A DNA stretch of 14,185 bases from Anaerolineae bacterium (GCA_016929205.1 JAFGJF010000256.1:1-14185), one strand, 5' to 3'. Positions 1-7,714 are shown, counted from the first letter of the stretch. Notes: generated by a model from the letters alone, not told the origin. Numbers and translations: made by a program.

Positions 1-2481
1 CCCCGATGCATCGTAGATAGGTGCGCCGGAGACCGCGAGCAGTATCGGCTCGTGGCCGGGAGGCCGGATCTCCATATCATCGACCGCCGTCCGCTCGCCA
101 AACATACCGCGCACGAGTGGCATCTCTGCCGGAGGATAAAGCTCGTCTGTCCTGTACCGGTACGCCTCATACACTTCTGCGAGGGTGTCGGACTCGGCCT
201 CGGGCACGATCCCCTTGCCAAGCATCTCTTGAGCCATTTCGTTGGCCTGCAAAGGCTTTCCCGACGGCGCTTCGGCGACAAACACGCCCAAAGGAATGTT
301 TTGGAAAACAGCCTGCAGTGTGCTCTGTTCGCTTGCCAGTTGGTCTGCCAGGCGCTGCCGCGCGACATAGCTCACGATACGCCGGGCTATGTCCCCCAAC
401 AAGGCACTTTCCTCATCGAGAAAATCGCGCTCCTCGCGATAGGCAATGTGCACCTGTCCTACGAGTTCGCCGCCAACCCGCAGCCCTTGCACGATCTGAG
501 CGGCCAAATCGAGGGCCTGGCTTCCACCGTAGACCTGCCCTTCGAACTCGATGGCCGCCACACAGAGATCCGGGTGCTGCATCGCCGGTGGAATGCGCTG
601 CGCCAACCAGGTCAACAATTCGGGAAGCGGCGGATCCTGATCGATCCTGCGCCCCAGGTCATTGAGGCAGCTCAGTTCCTTGACCCGGTCGTCCAGCAGA
701 TGCTGGGCTTGCCGCGCGCGATCGAGCAACAAGGCCCCGCGCAAGGCGGCTGCAAGCTCGGAGCGCAACGACTCAAAGACGGCCCCCTCTGATCGCGCGT
801 CAAAAAGCGCCAGGCCGATCTGTTCCTGTTGAAAAAACAGCGGCTCGACGACCAGGCTAAAGGGAAGCGAATCGGGAGGCAGCAGTTGTTCGGGCACCAG
901 GCGCCGGGCGGGAAAACGGAGCCAATTCGCATCCACTTTTTTCCGCTGCGCGCCCTCGAGGGCCAGGATCACCCTTGCCCCATTTGACGGCGCAGCAGCA
1001 TTCTCGTACAAGGACAGGTAGCAGCGTTCGATCCCCAACTGGGGCAAACTGGCGGCGGCAACGTCCGCCACCGCGGCCACGTCGGGCGCTGCGGCCAGGG
1101 CCTGGCCAACATCATTGATCACCTGGGCGCGCTGTATTTCGGCTGCACGCTGCTGCATCCTTGCCAGGCGATCCCGCTCCTCAACGAGCATCCGCGCCTG
1201 GCTCCACAGACCCTCACCTTGTGACCACTCTAGGCTCGCCGGGTCAACAACAGACAGAAAATGGTGACGCATCACCGAAATCGCCGAGTGCCACAGCGCA
1301 GCGCCCTGATTTTCGCTTCCAAGCATCGCCTGCCGCAGCACCTGATCCAACTTGAGCAAGAACGTGGCGGTGGCCTCCCCTTCGATCTCGGCAGCAAAGG
1401 CGTCCAACAGCTCGGCGGCCGTCGCTTCCGCACCGTGCTGCGCCTGGTCACCCATTGCTTCGACCACGTCCGAAAGGATCTGCGCCCGCCGTTCTGCCCA
1501 GACCACTTTGAACGGCTGTTCGGCCCCAGTGCCGGCCCGCGCCTGAGGAATGTATCCGGCTTTGGTCACCGCAGCAGGCAAACAGCCACACGATTGGCGC
1601 ACCACCAGGTGACCGGGCACGATGGTCTCTTCGGGCACGCGCTCGCCGTTGATCTGCGCCAGCACCAGTTCGACGGCTCGCCTGCCCATCTCGTACCTGG
1701 GCATAGCCATCGTCGTCAGGGGCGGCGTCGTCCGATCGCTGCCGATATCGTCGTCAAACCCAATCACGGCCACGTCATAGGGCACACGCACGCCGCGCGC
1801 CTGCAGCGCTTCCAAAATGCGGACCGAGTAGGCATCGCTAAAGGAGGCGATCGCATCCAGATCCGTGGGCAACTCTAGTCCGAGTTCGTCAACCAAGTAG
1901 GCAACCGTTCTCGTGCCGACCTCATTCAAGTGTGCATAGTCACATGGGATGATCAGATGCTCATCAAGAGGAATGTTGTGCTCGGCCAAAACATCCTTAT
2001 AGGCACAAAAGCGCGCTTCCGAACTCGGGTTACTGGCCAAGTTCCTGACATAAGCAATGCGACGGCAGCCGTGCACGTCAATCAAGTGACGCATCACGAC
2101 GCGCATGTCCTGCTCGTTACCGATCGCCACACCCGGGTACCCCTCGTACAGGCGCATCACGTTGATCACCGGCAAAGGGCGATACGGTTCATAAAACCGT
2201 TCAAACTCATCGCGCCCCGGCCACCAGTGAAAGGTAATCAGGCCGTCAATCGTCTCTGCAGATGCCAGCTCACTCAAGATTGCACGCTGGTTGCCATCCT
2301 GGCGCTGCTGACTCAACTCTCCGGCAGGAAAACAGAACAGGTTGACGCCCAGTGCGCGAACCGCATCGTTGATCCCTGACCACACTTGAGACACTTGCCC
2401 GTAGCCAAGGTTAGTCGTGAACAATCCAATTGTTGGACGTGAACGGACGAACCGCGTCCGCTGTTTATCGTTCTCGCTCAC
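1..2481 (-). CDS. Cytoplasmic sensor: HTH-less LacI-type ligand-binding domain + 2 GAF-like + PAS (3' end outside window)
   Basis: The reading frame is open for 827 codons and runs off the left edge, so the C-terminal part is missing. The GTG start at 2479-2481 is preferred over the ATG two codons upstream because AAGGAG sits 8 nt before the GTG but only 2 nt before the ATG. Residues about 16-300 form a type-1 periplasmic-binding/LacI-PurR fold: they open with PTIGLFTTNLGYG, contain DVAVIGFDDD near 236-245 and end in LVVRQSCGC at 292-300, the usual end of LacI effector domains. Only about 15 residues precede it, so the DNA-binding HTH is absent; no signal peptide or membrane segment is seen. 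A helical linker (about 430-460) leads to a weak GAF-like region (460-590), a second GAF-like region (605-705) and a PAS domain (720-827) ending VSGAPIYDASG. I infer a sugar-type ligand sensor feeding a histidine kinase or other output encoded beyond the edge. The PBP and PAS calls are firm, the GAF calls moderate and the output unknown. Confidence 0.88.
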   Translation of the reverse strand, partial: MSENDKQRTRFVRSRPTIGLFTTNLGYGQVSQVWSGINDAVRALGVNLFCFPAGELSQQRQDGNQRAILSELASAETIDGLITFHWWPGRDEFERFYEPYRPLPVINVMRLYEGYPGVAIGNEQDMRVVMRHLIDVHGCRRIAYVRNLASNPSSEARFCAYKDVLAEHNIPLDEHLIIPCDYAHLNEVGTRTVAYLVDELGLELPTDLDAIASFSDAYSVRILEALQARGVRVPYDVAVIGFDDDIGSDRTTPPLTTMAMPRYEMGRRAVELVLAQINGERVPEETIVPGHLVVRQSCGCLPAAVTKAGYIPQARAGTGAEQPFKVVWAERRAQILSDVVEAMGDQAQHGAEATAAELLDAFAAEIEGEATATFLLKLDQVLRQAMLGSENQGAALWHSAISVMRHHFLSVVDPASLEWSQGEGLWSQARMLVEERDRLARMQQRAAEIQRAQVINDVGQALAAAPDVAAVADVAAASLPQLGIERCYLSLYENAAAPSNGARVILALEGAQRKKVDANWLRFPARRLVPEQLLPPDSLPFSLVVEPLFFQQEQIGLALFDARSEGAVFESLRSELAAALRGALLLDRARQAQHLLDDRVKELSCLNDLGRRIDQDPPLPELLTWLAQRIPPAMQHPDLCVAAIEFEGQVYGGSQALDLAAQIVQGLRVGGELVGQVHIAYREERDFLDEESALLGDIARRIVSYVARQRLADQLASEQSTLQAVFQNIPLGVFVAEAPSGKPLQANEMAQEMLGKGIVPEAESDTLAEVYEAYRYRTDELYPPAEMPLVRGMFGERTAVDDMEIRPPGHEPILLAVSGAPIYDASG

Positions 2482-2601
2482 GTACATGTCTCCTTTTCAG
2501 AGTAGCCAGTCACTGGAAACATATCTTACCGCATCTTGCCCACCATCGAGGATCATCGAGATGATACGCTTAACCCTAACATATCCCACCGCCAATCAAG
2601 G
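2482..2601. other. 120-nt intergenic region ahead of the LacI-type sensor
   Basis: It lies between the stop of the pseudokinase (TAA at 2602) and the sensor start. It holds the RBS and a small inverted repeat at 2552-2565 (ATCATC, 2-nt centre, GATGAT). No convincing -35/-10 pair and no hairpin followed by a T-run was found. The sensor may therefore be read through from the upstream signalling genes or use a weak promoter of its own; the sequence does not decide this. Confidence 0.5.
2490..2495 (-). promoter_or_regulatory. Ribosome binding site of the LacI-type sensor gene
   Basis: AAGGAG on the minus strand. It lies 8 nt before the GTG at 2481 and only 2 nt before the in-frame ATG at 2487, which is why the GTG is chosen as the start. 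Confidence 0.7.
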
Positions 2602-4989
2602 TTACAATTTGATTACAATTCCCCATCGGCCACTTTTGCCGGAAAGTGTATCCGCCGGATCAAGTGTATCAGCCTGATCACGCCGATCGGCCTCCTCTGG
2701 CAGGCTCTCCGCTGCCAGGATCGCCTCCACGGGGGCCTCCACCGACAAGGCGACGGCTCCATACCACCCATATTCCATGTCGAAACCGGCCCACATTTTT
2801 CCGTGGTGTAGAGCGACAATCTGCTCACCCAGAGCAAGGCTGACGCTCGATTCATCCAGATCGGAGGTTACGCTCCCCAGATCCTCACAGGCCTGCGCAC
2901 TTGGCATCCACTCGCTGCTGCCGACACTCAAAACCAGCCAGCCTGTCCGGCAAACCACCGCCTGCACAGCCACGGTGCCTTGCGGGATTTGTTCAACAGC
3001 AACGATCACCAATCCCATAAAGGCCTGCCGCAAAAGAGCAGAATCTCCCTGTACCACAGGCACGCCCGATGGGCGTCCATCCTGCCACTCAAAGGCCACA
3101 TCGACGAACCGCTGCCGCGCCATGGCCAGCACGTCGTCCACCAACTCTACCATATCGACCGGCTGCACGTTCAACTCGATCGCCCCGCTCTCCAGTTCGG
3201 AAAGGGTGATCACGTTGTCGATCAAGCCGAGAAGATGGTAGCCGCTCTTGTGGATCGCCACCAAATCGTTTCGCTGTAGCTCGTTGATCGGGCCATCCAC
3301 GCCCTTGAGGATCAGGCGAGAAAAGCCGATAATGTTGTTCAATGCCGTCGCCAGTTCACGAGACCCCGCACTCAACGAAGCCAAACGCACGTGATCCAGG
3401 CGGCTCAACCTTTCAACCGCCTCACGTTCGGCCTCGTACACCCGCGCGTTTTCGATCGCCACGCTGATCTGGTCTCCCAGGCTCTCCAGAGCATTGATAT
3501 CCTCGTCGTCGATGTTGTCCCCACAATGGCCGCGCAGTTCAAACACACCGATGGCACGCGGGCCGATGTGCAGGGGAACGACGACCTGCGAATAACCGTC
3601 CTGATCCAGGCAGCCGACGCGCGACTGCCCGTCTGCGGCCGCCTGTCCAACGAGATCATTTCCGTCGACGGCGACGCGTTTTTCGCCAGGATATGGGCTG
3701 TGCCCCTTGCTGGTATGCAGCACAAGCCATTCGGCGAATTCATCCTGGAGAAAAATGGCGACGTGTGTTGCCTCGTACACGTAGGCAAAGCTGTCCATGA
3801 TCAATTGGGTCACGCGGTCCAAAAGCGCGTCCAGATCGAGAATGGACGTTGCCACGCGCCCGATCTCGGCGCTCAAGGTCAATTGCATCGCCTGGTAGCG
3901 CAAGCGGCGGTTTGCCTCGGTCAACTGCACCGTGCGTTCGGCCACCTTTTGTTCGAGTCCCTCGTATACCGAGCGCAGTTCGGCGGTCATCACGTTAAAT
4001 GCGCGGCCAAGAATGCCAATCTCATCTTGCCGGCGCACCTCGACGACCTGGCTCAAATCTCCGCCGGCAATCTTGACGGCGCTGATGGTCAGATCCATAA
4101 TCGGACGGGTTAACTGGCGGGTGATCGCTGCAGCCAACAAGGTGGTCAACAGGGCCGCAGCGAGCGTACTGGCAATCAGCATGGTCGCCAAATCTTCCTG
4201 ACGCATCCGAACCGTCTCTTGCGCCTGTTCGATCAAAAACACAAACGGCCAATGTTCGATCGATCTCGATGCGCCCATCATCAGCTCACCGGACGGGTCT
4301 TCATCGACGGTGCGTTCGGCATCCTCTACCAGTACGGCTACCTCGTCCTCGCTCTTGCCACAGCCGGCGGCAAAACAATGCACGATCTGCCCGTTTTGGC
4401 CATCCAGCAGATAGCCCTGCGTGTCCTCTCCAACCAGCAAAGGCGATAGAATACCTTCCAAAGCCGCCAGATCAGGATAGCCAACCAACGTCCAGGCCGT
4501 ATGCTCGGAATTTGCCGGAGAGACGGTGGCACTGATCCCCAGGCGTGCCGCGGGCAAAGCTCGAATGGAAGGCGCCTGCGGATTGACTCCCGATACTTTT
4601 AAAGAGCAAAACGCGACCTGTTCATCCAGGGACGTCATAGAAATGGCAGCCAGATCAACACCAGGAGAATGTACTTGAGAGAATGAAGAACAAATGTCCG
4701 ACCAGTCGCCACGTTGAGCCGCTTGCCGAACAAAAGGTGCATCAGCCAGAAACAGCACAGCCGAGTGTTGTGCATCCAGCCAGGCCTCAATCTGCAGCGC
4801 GCTCGAATCCGCAATCAAGTTCAACTGCTGTTCTGCCGCCTGGTGTGTGTTTCGTCGTACTTGATAGATCGCCAGGTAACTCACCACACTCAACGGTACA
4901 ATTGCCAAGAGCATAAAGGCCGTGAGCAAGATGCGCCCCAGCCCTCCACGAGTTCCTGCGACCATCATCTTGGTCACTTGAGTTTTCAC
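2602..4989 (-). CDS. Membrane sensor pseudo-histidine kinase (dCache-like sensor, HAMP, GAF, degenerate HisKA/HATPase)
   Basis: 795 aa. A first membrane helix (about 17-42) and a second (268-290) bracket an extracytoplasmic Cache-like sensor (43-265, with GYLLDGQNG at 192-200). HAMP follows (291-343, TRPI and DEIGILGRAFNVM), then a coiled coil (336-366), a GAF domain (370-517) and a DHp-like region (533-605). The H-box reads SRELATALN: the phospho-accepting His is Arg544 (CGT at 3358-3360) and the usual Pro is Ala549. In the ATPase-like region (612-755) both N-box Asn are lost (LLRQAFMGLVIVAVEQ, 652-667), and a DTGxG-type box is replaced by GSSEWM (690-695). The fold is still recognisable (LHHGKMW at 727-733, as in HGGRIW). 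So this is a histidine kinase by ancestry that should neither bind ATP normally nor autophosphorylate. It follows two receiver genes (27-nt gap to the nearer one) and probably shares their promoter. The GTG start at 4989 has no strong RBS; an ATG at codon 8 is possible. The C-terminus ends in an acidic low-complexity tail. Confidence 0.9.
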   Translation of the reverse strand: MKTQVTKMMVAGTRGGLGRILLTAFMLLAIVPLSVVSYLAIYQVRRNTHQAAEQQLNLIADSSALQIEAWLDAQHSAVLFLADAPFVRQAAQRGDWSDICSSFSQVHSPGVDLAAISMTSLDEQVAFCSLKVSGVNPQAPSIRALPAARLGISATVSPANSEHTAWTLVGYPDLAALEGILSPLLVGEDTQGYLLDGQNGQIVHCFAAGCGKSEDEVAVLVEDAERTVDEDPSGELMMGASRSIEHWPFVFLIEQAQETVRMRQEDLATMLIASTLAAALLTTLLAAAITRQLTRPIMDLTISAVKIAGGDLSQVVEVRRQDEIGILGRAFNVMTAELRSVYEGLEQKVAERTVQLTEANRRLRYQAMQLTLSAEIGRVATSILDLDALLDRVTQLIMDSFAYVYEATHVAIFLQDEFAEWLVLHTSKGHSPYPGEKRVAVDGNDLVGQAAADGQSRVGCLDQDGYSQVVVPLHIGPRAIGVFELRGHCGDNIDDEDINALESLGDQISVAIENARVYEAEREAVERLSRLDHVRLASLSAGSRELATALNNIIGFSRLILKGVDGPINELQRNDLVAIHKSGYHLLGLIDNVITLSELESGAIELNVQPVDMVELVDDVLAMARQRFVDVAFEWQDGRPSGVPVVQGDSALLRQAFMGLVIVAVEQIPQGTVAVQAVVCRTGWLVLSVGSSEWMPSAQACEDLGSVTSDLDESSVSLALGEQIVALHHGKMWAGFDMEYGWYGAVALSVEAPVEAILAAESLPEEADRRDQADTLDPADTLSGKSGRWGIVIKL

Positions 4990-5016
4990 ATCAACCGCCC
5001 GGTTGGATTTCTGTGA

Positions 5017-5439
5017 CTACTCCCCCAACGATCTTCCCAAGTCCCACACGTTTTCTCCATTGAGGGCCGTGGTCACCTGATCGGGAAAACGATCAGGATC
5101 GATCGGTTTGGCGATGAAACCGTCAAAGCCGGCCTCGCGCGCACGCCGCATATTGTCCTCTGTCGCTTCGGCCGTCACGGCCAATACACGGGTCTTTTCA
5201 AAGCGTGGATTCGATCGGAGCCGTTCCAAGGTGGTATATCCATCCTCATAGGGCAAATGGATATCCAACAAGATCAAGTCCACCCTGGGCAGCGAACTTC
5301 CCAGCCCTTGCACTTGACGCCCGGTGCGGCTCCAATCGACCGACTTGACACCCATAAATTTGAGCAAACGGGCGATCAGGGTATAGTTGTAGATGTTGTC
5401 TTCAATGACCAGAATATGCGCATCTGCTGGTTCTACCAT
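5017..5439 (-). CDS. Stand-alone response regulator receiver protein (CheY-like)
   Basis: 140 aa, a single REC domain with no output domain. The acidic pair is E13/D14 (ILVIEDN), the phospho-acceptor is D59 (LILLDIHLP), the switch Thr is T89 (AVTAEA) and the conserved Lys is K111 (AKPID). All catalytic residues are present, so it should accept phosphate from a kinase. The frame is open further upstream to a TTG at 5580, but the ATG at 5439 is chosen: GGAG lies 9 nt before it, and the REC fold begins right after it. It sits 144 nt after the other receiver gene and 27 nt before the pseudokinase. A short tail (about 126-140) follows the fold. Role inferred: a phosphorelay intermediate or protein-interaction output; the cognate kinase is not the neighbouring pseudokinase unless that only acts allosterically. 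Confidence 0.93.
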   Translation of the reverse strand: MVEPADAHILVIEDNIYNYTLIARLLKFMGVKSVDWSRTGRQVQGLGSSLPRVDLILLDIHLPYEDGYTTLERLRSNPRFEKTRVLAVTAEATEDNMRRAREAGFDGFIAKPIDPDRFPDQVTTALNGENVWDLGRSLGE

Positions 5440-5448
5440 AGGTCGATT

Positions 5449-5452
5449 CTCC
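5449..5452 (-). promoter_or_regulatory. Ribosome binding site deciding the start of the second receiver gene
   Basis: GGAG on the minus strand, 9 nt before the ATG at 5439. The longer possible reading from a TTG at 5580 has no comparable site. Confidence 0.65.
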
Positions 5453-5583
5453 GTATTGAGACTCTGTCCAAACTGATACAGCTTGATGGTCGGCTCTCGA
5501 GCGGGCAAAGCCTGGAATATGGTGGACGATTTTGTCACTTGCACAGTCGTATCCTCAATAAAACGCCCTGGAATAAACAATAA

Positions 5584-5967
5584 TCACGACGACTTGCGAG
5601 CCTGTGCCAAAAACGTGGCGACTTGTTCCGGCAGCATATCCACATCCAGCGGCTTTTGGATGTACCCGTCGCACCCGGCATCGAGTGACTTTTCGCGATC
5701 GCCGCGAAGGACATTGGCCGTCAGGGCAATGATCGGCACGTTGTCCAGCTTGGGCATCTTGCGCAGGTGCTTTGTCACTTCGTAACCATCCATACCGGGC
5801 ATATTAATATCAACCAGGATCAAGTCCAGGTCTTGTTTTTCCGCAACCGCCAACCCGCTCGGCCCATCTTCAGCCTCAAGCACTTCGTATCCTTCAACCA
5901 TCAGAATACGTTTGGTCAGCATCCGATTATCAGGGTTATCCTCAATGTACAGGATTCTTGCACTCAT
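5584..5967 (-). CDS. Stand-alone response regulator receiver protein (CheY/DivK-like)
   Basis: 127 aa, again only a REC domain. E9/D10 (ILYIEDNPDN), phospho-acceptor D53 (LILVDINMPGMDG), T83 (ALTAN) and K105 (QKPLD) are all intact. The NPDNR motif after the acidic pair and the MPGMDGYE loop resemble the single-domain receivers (DivK-like) that accompany hybrid kinases. The ATG at 5967 is chosen over an in-frame GTG five codons upstream because AAGGA lies 7 nt before the ATG and overlaps that GTG extension. It is the first gene after the promoter at 6054-6082, with a leader of roughly 80 nt, so it probably heads a transcript that continues into the second receiver and the pseudokinase. No DNA-binding or enzymatic output is attached. 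Confidence 0.94.
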   Translation of the reverse strand: MSARILYIEDNPDNRMLTKRILMVEGYEVLEAEDGPSGLAVAEKQDLDLILVDINMPGMDGYEVTKHLRKMPKLDNVPIIALTANVLRGDREKSLDAGCDGYIQKPLDVDMLPEQVATFLAQARKSS

Positions 5968-6053
5968 GTTTTCTTCCTTCACTCAGATATGACTGCCAGC
6001 AACGAACTTTTAACAGTATTATCAATGGCATTTCTGCATCTATCCTACCCTTC

Positions 6054-6082
6054 AGTATAAGCACAAGTGCGACTTTTGTCAA
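6054..6082 (-). promoter_or_regulatory. Sigma-70-type promoter of the signalling genes
   Basis: On the minus strand a perfect -35 TTGACA (6077-6082) is followed by exactly 17 nt and then TATACT (6054-6059), one base from the -10 consensus. Transcription should begin near 6047 and read into the first receiver gene at 5967. This is the only strong -35/-10 pair I saw in the window. It is inferred by match to consensus only. Confidence 0.78.
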
Positions 6083-6097
6083 TGACAAAAATCGCAC
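6067..6097. promoter_or_regulatory. 31-nt palindrome overlapping the -35 box: probable operator
   Basis: The two 15-nt arms are GTGCGA-C-TTTTGTCA (6067-6081) and TGACAAAA-A-TCGCAC (6083-6097). They are complementary except at one position (6073/6091), around a single central base at 6082. The -35 hexamer and part of the promoter spacer lie inside it. The symmetry and position suit a dimeric regulator that blocks or recruits polymerase. As RNA it could also fold into a hairpin, but no T-run follows on either side, so a terminator is less likely. Confidence 0.6.
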
Positions 6098-6214
6098 GTT
6101 GAAACTGCTTTGAAAGACAATATATCTTGAATTATCTACTTATAAAACAAAAAGATCGCCTGTTGTGAAATTTGCGTAAATTTGTTAACATTCGTCCAGG
6201 ACAAGGGTTTCCGA
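6098..6214. other. AT-rich gap after the O-antigen ligase gene
   Basis: About 117 nt, clearly more AT-rich than the flanking genes. It contains no ORF, no tRNA-like fold and no clear rho-independent terminator for the glycan operon; a T-rich stretch on the minus strand near 6150 has no GC stem before it. Nothing further is supported. Confidence 0.5.
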
Positions 6215-7714
6215 TCAACGATCAGCGCTCAACCTCGCTGCGACTGTTCCCATTCCCAGAACCAACCACAACAAGGCCACGGCATGAGGAAAAGTCAGCA
6301 GCGTATGGTCCAGCACGCCTCCAACCAGGCTGCCGATCACGGCCGCGCCATATCCCAGTAAAAAGGGGGCAAAAGGTGAATCCGCCGGCAGCGCTCTCCA
6401 GGCGCGCCACACAACGACCAGGAACGCGGCCATGGCCAGCAAAAAGGCAAACAATCCGACAATGCCCATTTCGGCCGCCAGGGTGAAATAAACGCTGGCC
6501 ACGCCGAGATAGAGATCGATGTCCGGGGTGCCCACAAACCCCACACCAAGCCAGGGGTAGCGGCGAATGAGCTTGAATACGTCCGCGTATTCGCCCATCC
6601 GCATCTCGGTCGATAGATCCGGTGTCGCGCCGCTCGATCTGAAAATGGCCAGAATGCCCAGGCCCTGGATCGAATGAGCGATATAGGCCTGCGTTTGCGG
6701 CAGCAGCAAGAGTAACAGCCCGGCAACGGCCATAATGACCAACAACCGGCGATACTTGACCAGGGCGACCACGACCAGGGCCACCGCGACGACCAACATC
6801 GCCGTGCGGGAATAGGTCAAAAACACACAGATGCCCATCATCCCCAATCCACCTGCCAGTATCCATCTCGGCAGAACGGGGCGTTTGGCAAAGAGTTGGG
6901 CGGCGGCAATCGCGATCACAATGGTCAGCACCGCGCCCAGGATATTGGGATCCACGCTGGTGCCGATGGCGCGCATAGGACGATCGGGGTCGTCGGCAAT
7001 ATAGCGCAGCATGCCCATACCAACCGGATACCCGAACCGCCCAAGAGGATTCAAGAGGCGCACCGTCCAGGTCTTGGGGATGATATAGAACACGATGCCG
7101 GTCGCCGCCTCGGCAGCACCGGCCAGGATGGTCATCGCCGTGACCTGGCGCAGCACCACCTCGTCGCGCACGTTATTGACGATCAGGAAAAAGAGGGCAA
7201 ATCCCATCAGCACTTCGGCAAAGGTGCGCAGGGCATTGGACGACGGGCTGGAGTGCTTGAGCCCCAACACAAAAGAAAACACGGCCAGGACGATAAAAAT
7301 CAGCACCGGCAAGCCAACCGGCGTCAGGATCAGGTCGCGTTGACGGTGCGTGATCAGACGCATCGCCCACACACCGTACAAAGCGCCAAAAGCCAGGTCG
7401 AGAAAGGTCGGCGTGAAGCCGATCTTGAACGGCAGTGAGGCAAAAGGCAGCAAAAAGACGATGGCCAGCAAGGCAAACAGCCCCCAGCGTATATCGCGCA
7501 GCATCAGCAGCCCGGCCAGGCCGGCGACTATGACGGCAACGCCGACGATGGGCGTCAAAAACGCAAACAGCGCGCCCACGACAAGCGCGACGACGACTCC
7601 CAGGCCGACGATCGCCCGGTTCACACGCCGGCGATCTGCGGTCAGGACAAACGCCCGCAAGCGAGCCAGGGTGTGCGGGGCAATGATATGCGATAGATCG
7701 AACAGATTATCCAA
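6215..7714 (-). CDS. O-antigen ligase / Wzy-type polymerase family membrane protein
   Basis: 499 aa, strongly hydrophobic, with about ten or more membrane helices starting at residue 33. Landmarks of the O-antigen ligase-like family (PF04932 type) are visible: RAIGTSVDPNILG (248-260), SRTAML in a helix start (302-307), a large extracytoplasmic loop containing RMGEYADVFKLIRRYPWLGVG (372-392), and a C-terminal DHTLLTFPHAVALLW (469-483). Such proteins work at the outer face of the membrane, transferring lipid-linked glycan onto an acceptor or polymerising repeat units; the sequence cannot say which. The frame is open far upstream into the preceding gene, but that part has no family similarity. 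The TTG at 7714 is chosen because GGAG lies 6 nt before it and it falls 47 nt after the stop of the GT39 gene. Last gene of the glycan block. Confidence 0.87.
   Translation of the reverse strand: MDNLFDLSHIIAPHTLARLRAFVLTADRRRVNRAIVGLGVVVALVVGALFAFLTPIVGVAVIVAGLAGLLMLRDIRWGLFALLAIVFLLPFASLPFKIGFTPTFLDLAFGALYGVWAMRLITHRQRDLILTPVGLPVLIFIVLAVFSFVLGLKHSSPSSNALRTFAEVLMGFALFFLIVNNVRDEVVLRQVTAMTILAGAAEAATGIVFYIIPKTWTVRLLNPLGRFGYPVGMGMLRYIADDPDRPMRAIGTSVDPNILGAVLTIVIAIAAAQLFAKRPVLPRWILAGGLGMMGICVFLTYSRTAMLVVAVALVVVALVKYRRLLVIMAVAGLLLLLLPQTQAYIAHSIQGLGILAIFRSSGATPDLSTEMRMGEYADVFKLIRRYPWLGVGFVGTPDIDLYLGVASVYFTLAAEMGIVGLFAFLLAMAAFLVVVWRAWRALPADSPFAPFLLGYGAAVIGSLVGGVLDHTLLTFPHAVALLWLVLGMGTVAARLSADR

Noticed and set aside
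4994..5009. Inverted repeat CAACCG-CC-CGGTTG between the second receiver and the pseudokinase as an attenuator or terminator.
   Set aside because: Only a 6-bp stem with a 2-nt centre and no T-run; too weak to call.
5440..5580. 47-codon N-terminal extension of the second receiver, from a TTG at 5580.
   Set aside because: No RBS, no similarity to anything recognised, and the ATG at 5439 has GGAG at 9 nt followed directly by the REC fold.
6067..6097. The palindrome as a rho-independent terminator for the glycan operon.
   Set aside because: The stem is not followed by a T-run on either strand, and it coincides with a near-consensus promoter, which fits an operator better.
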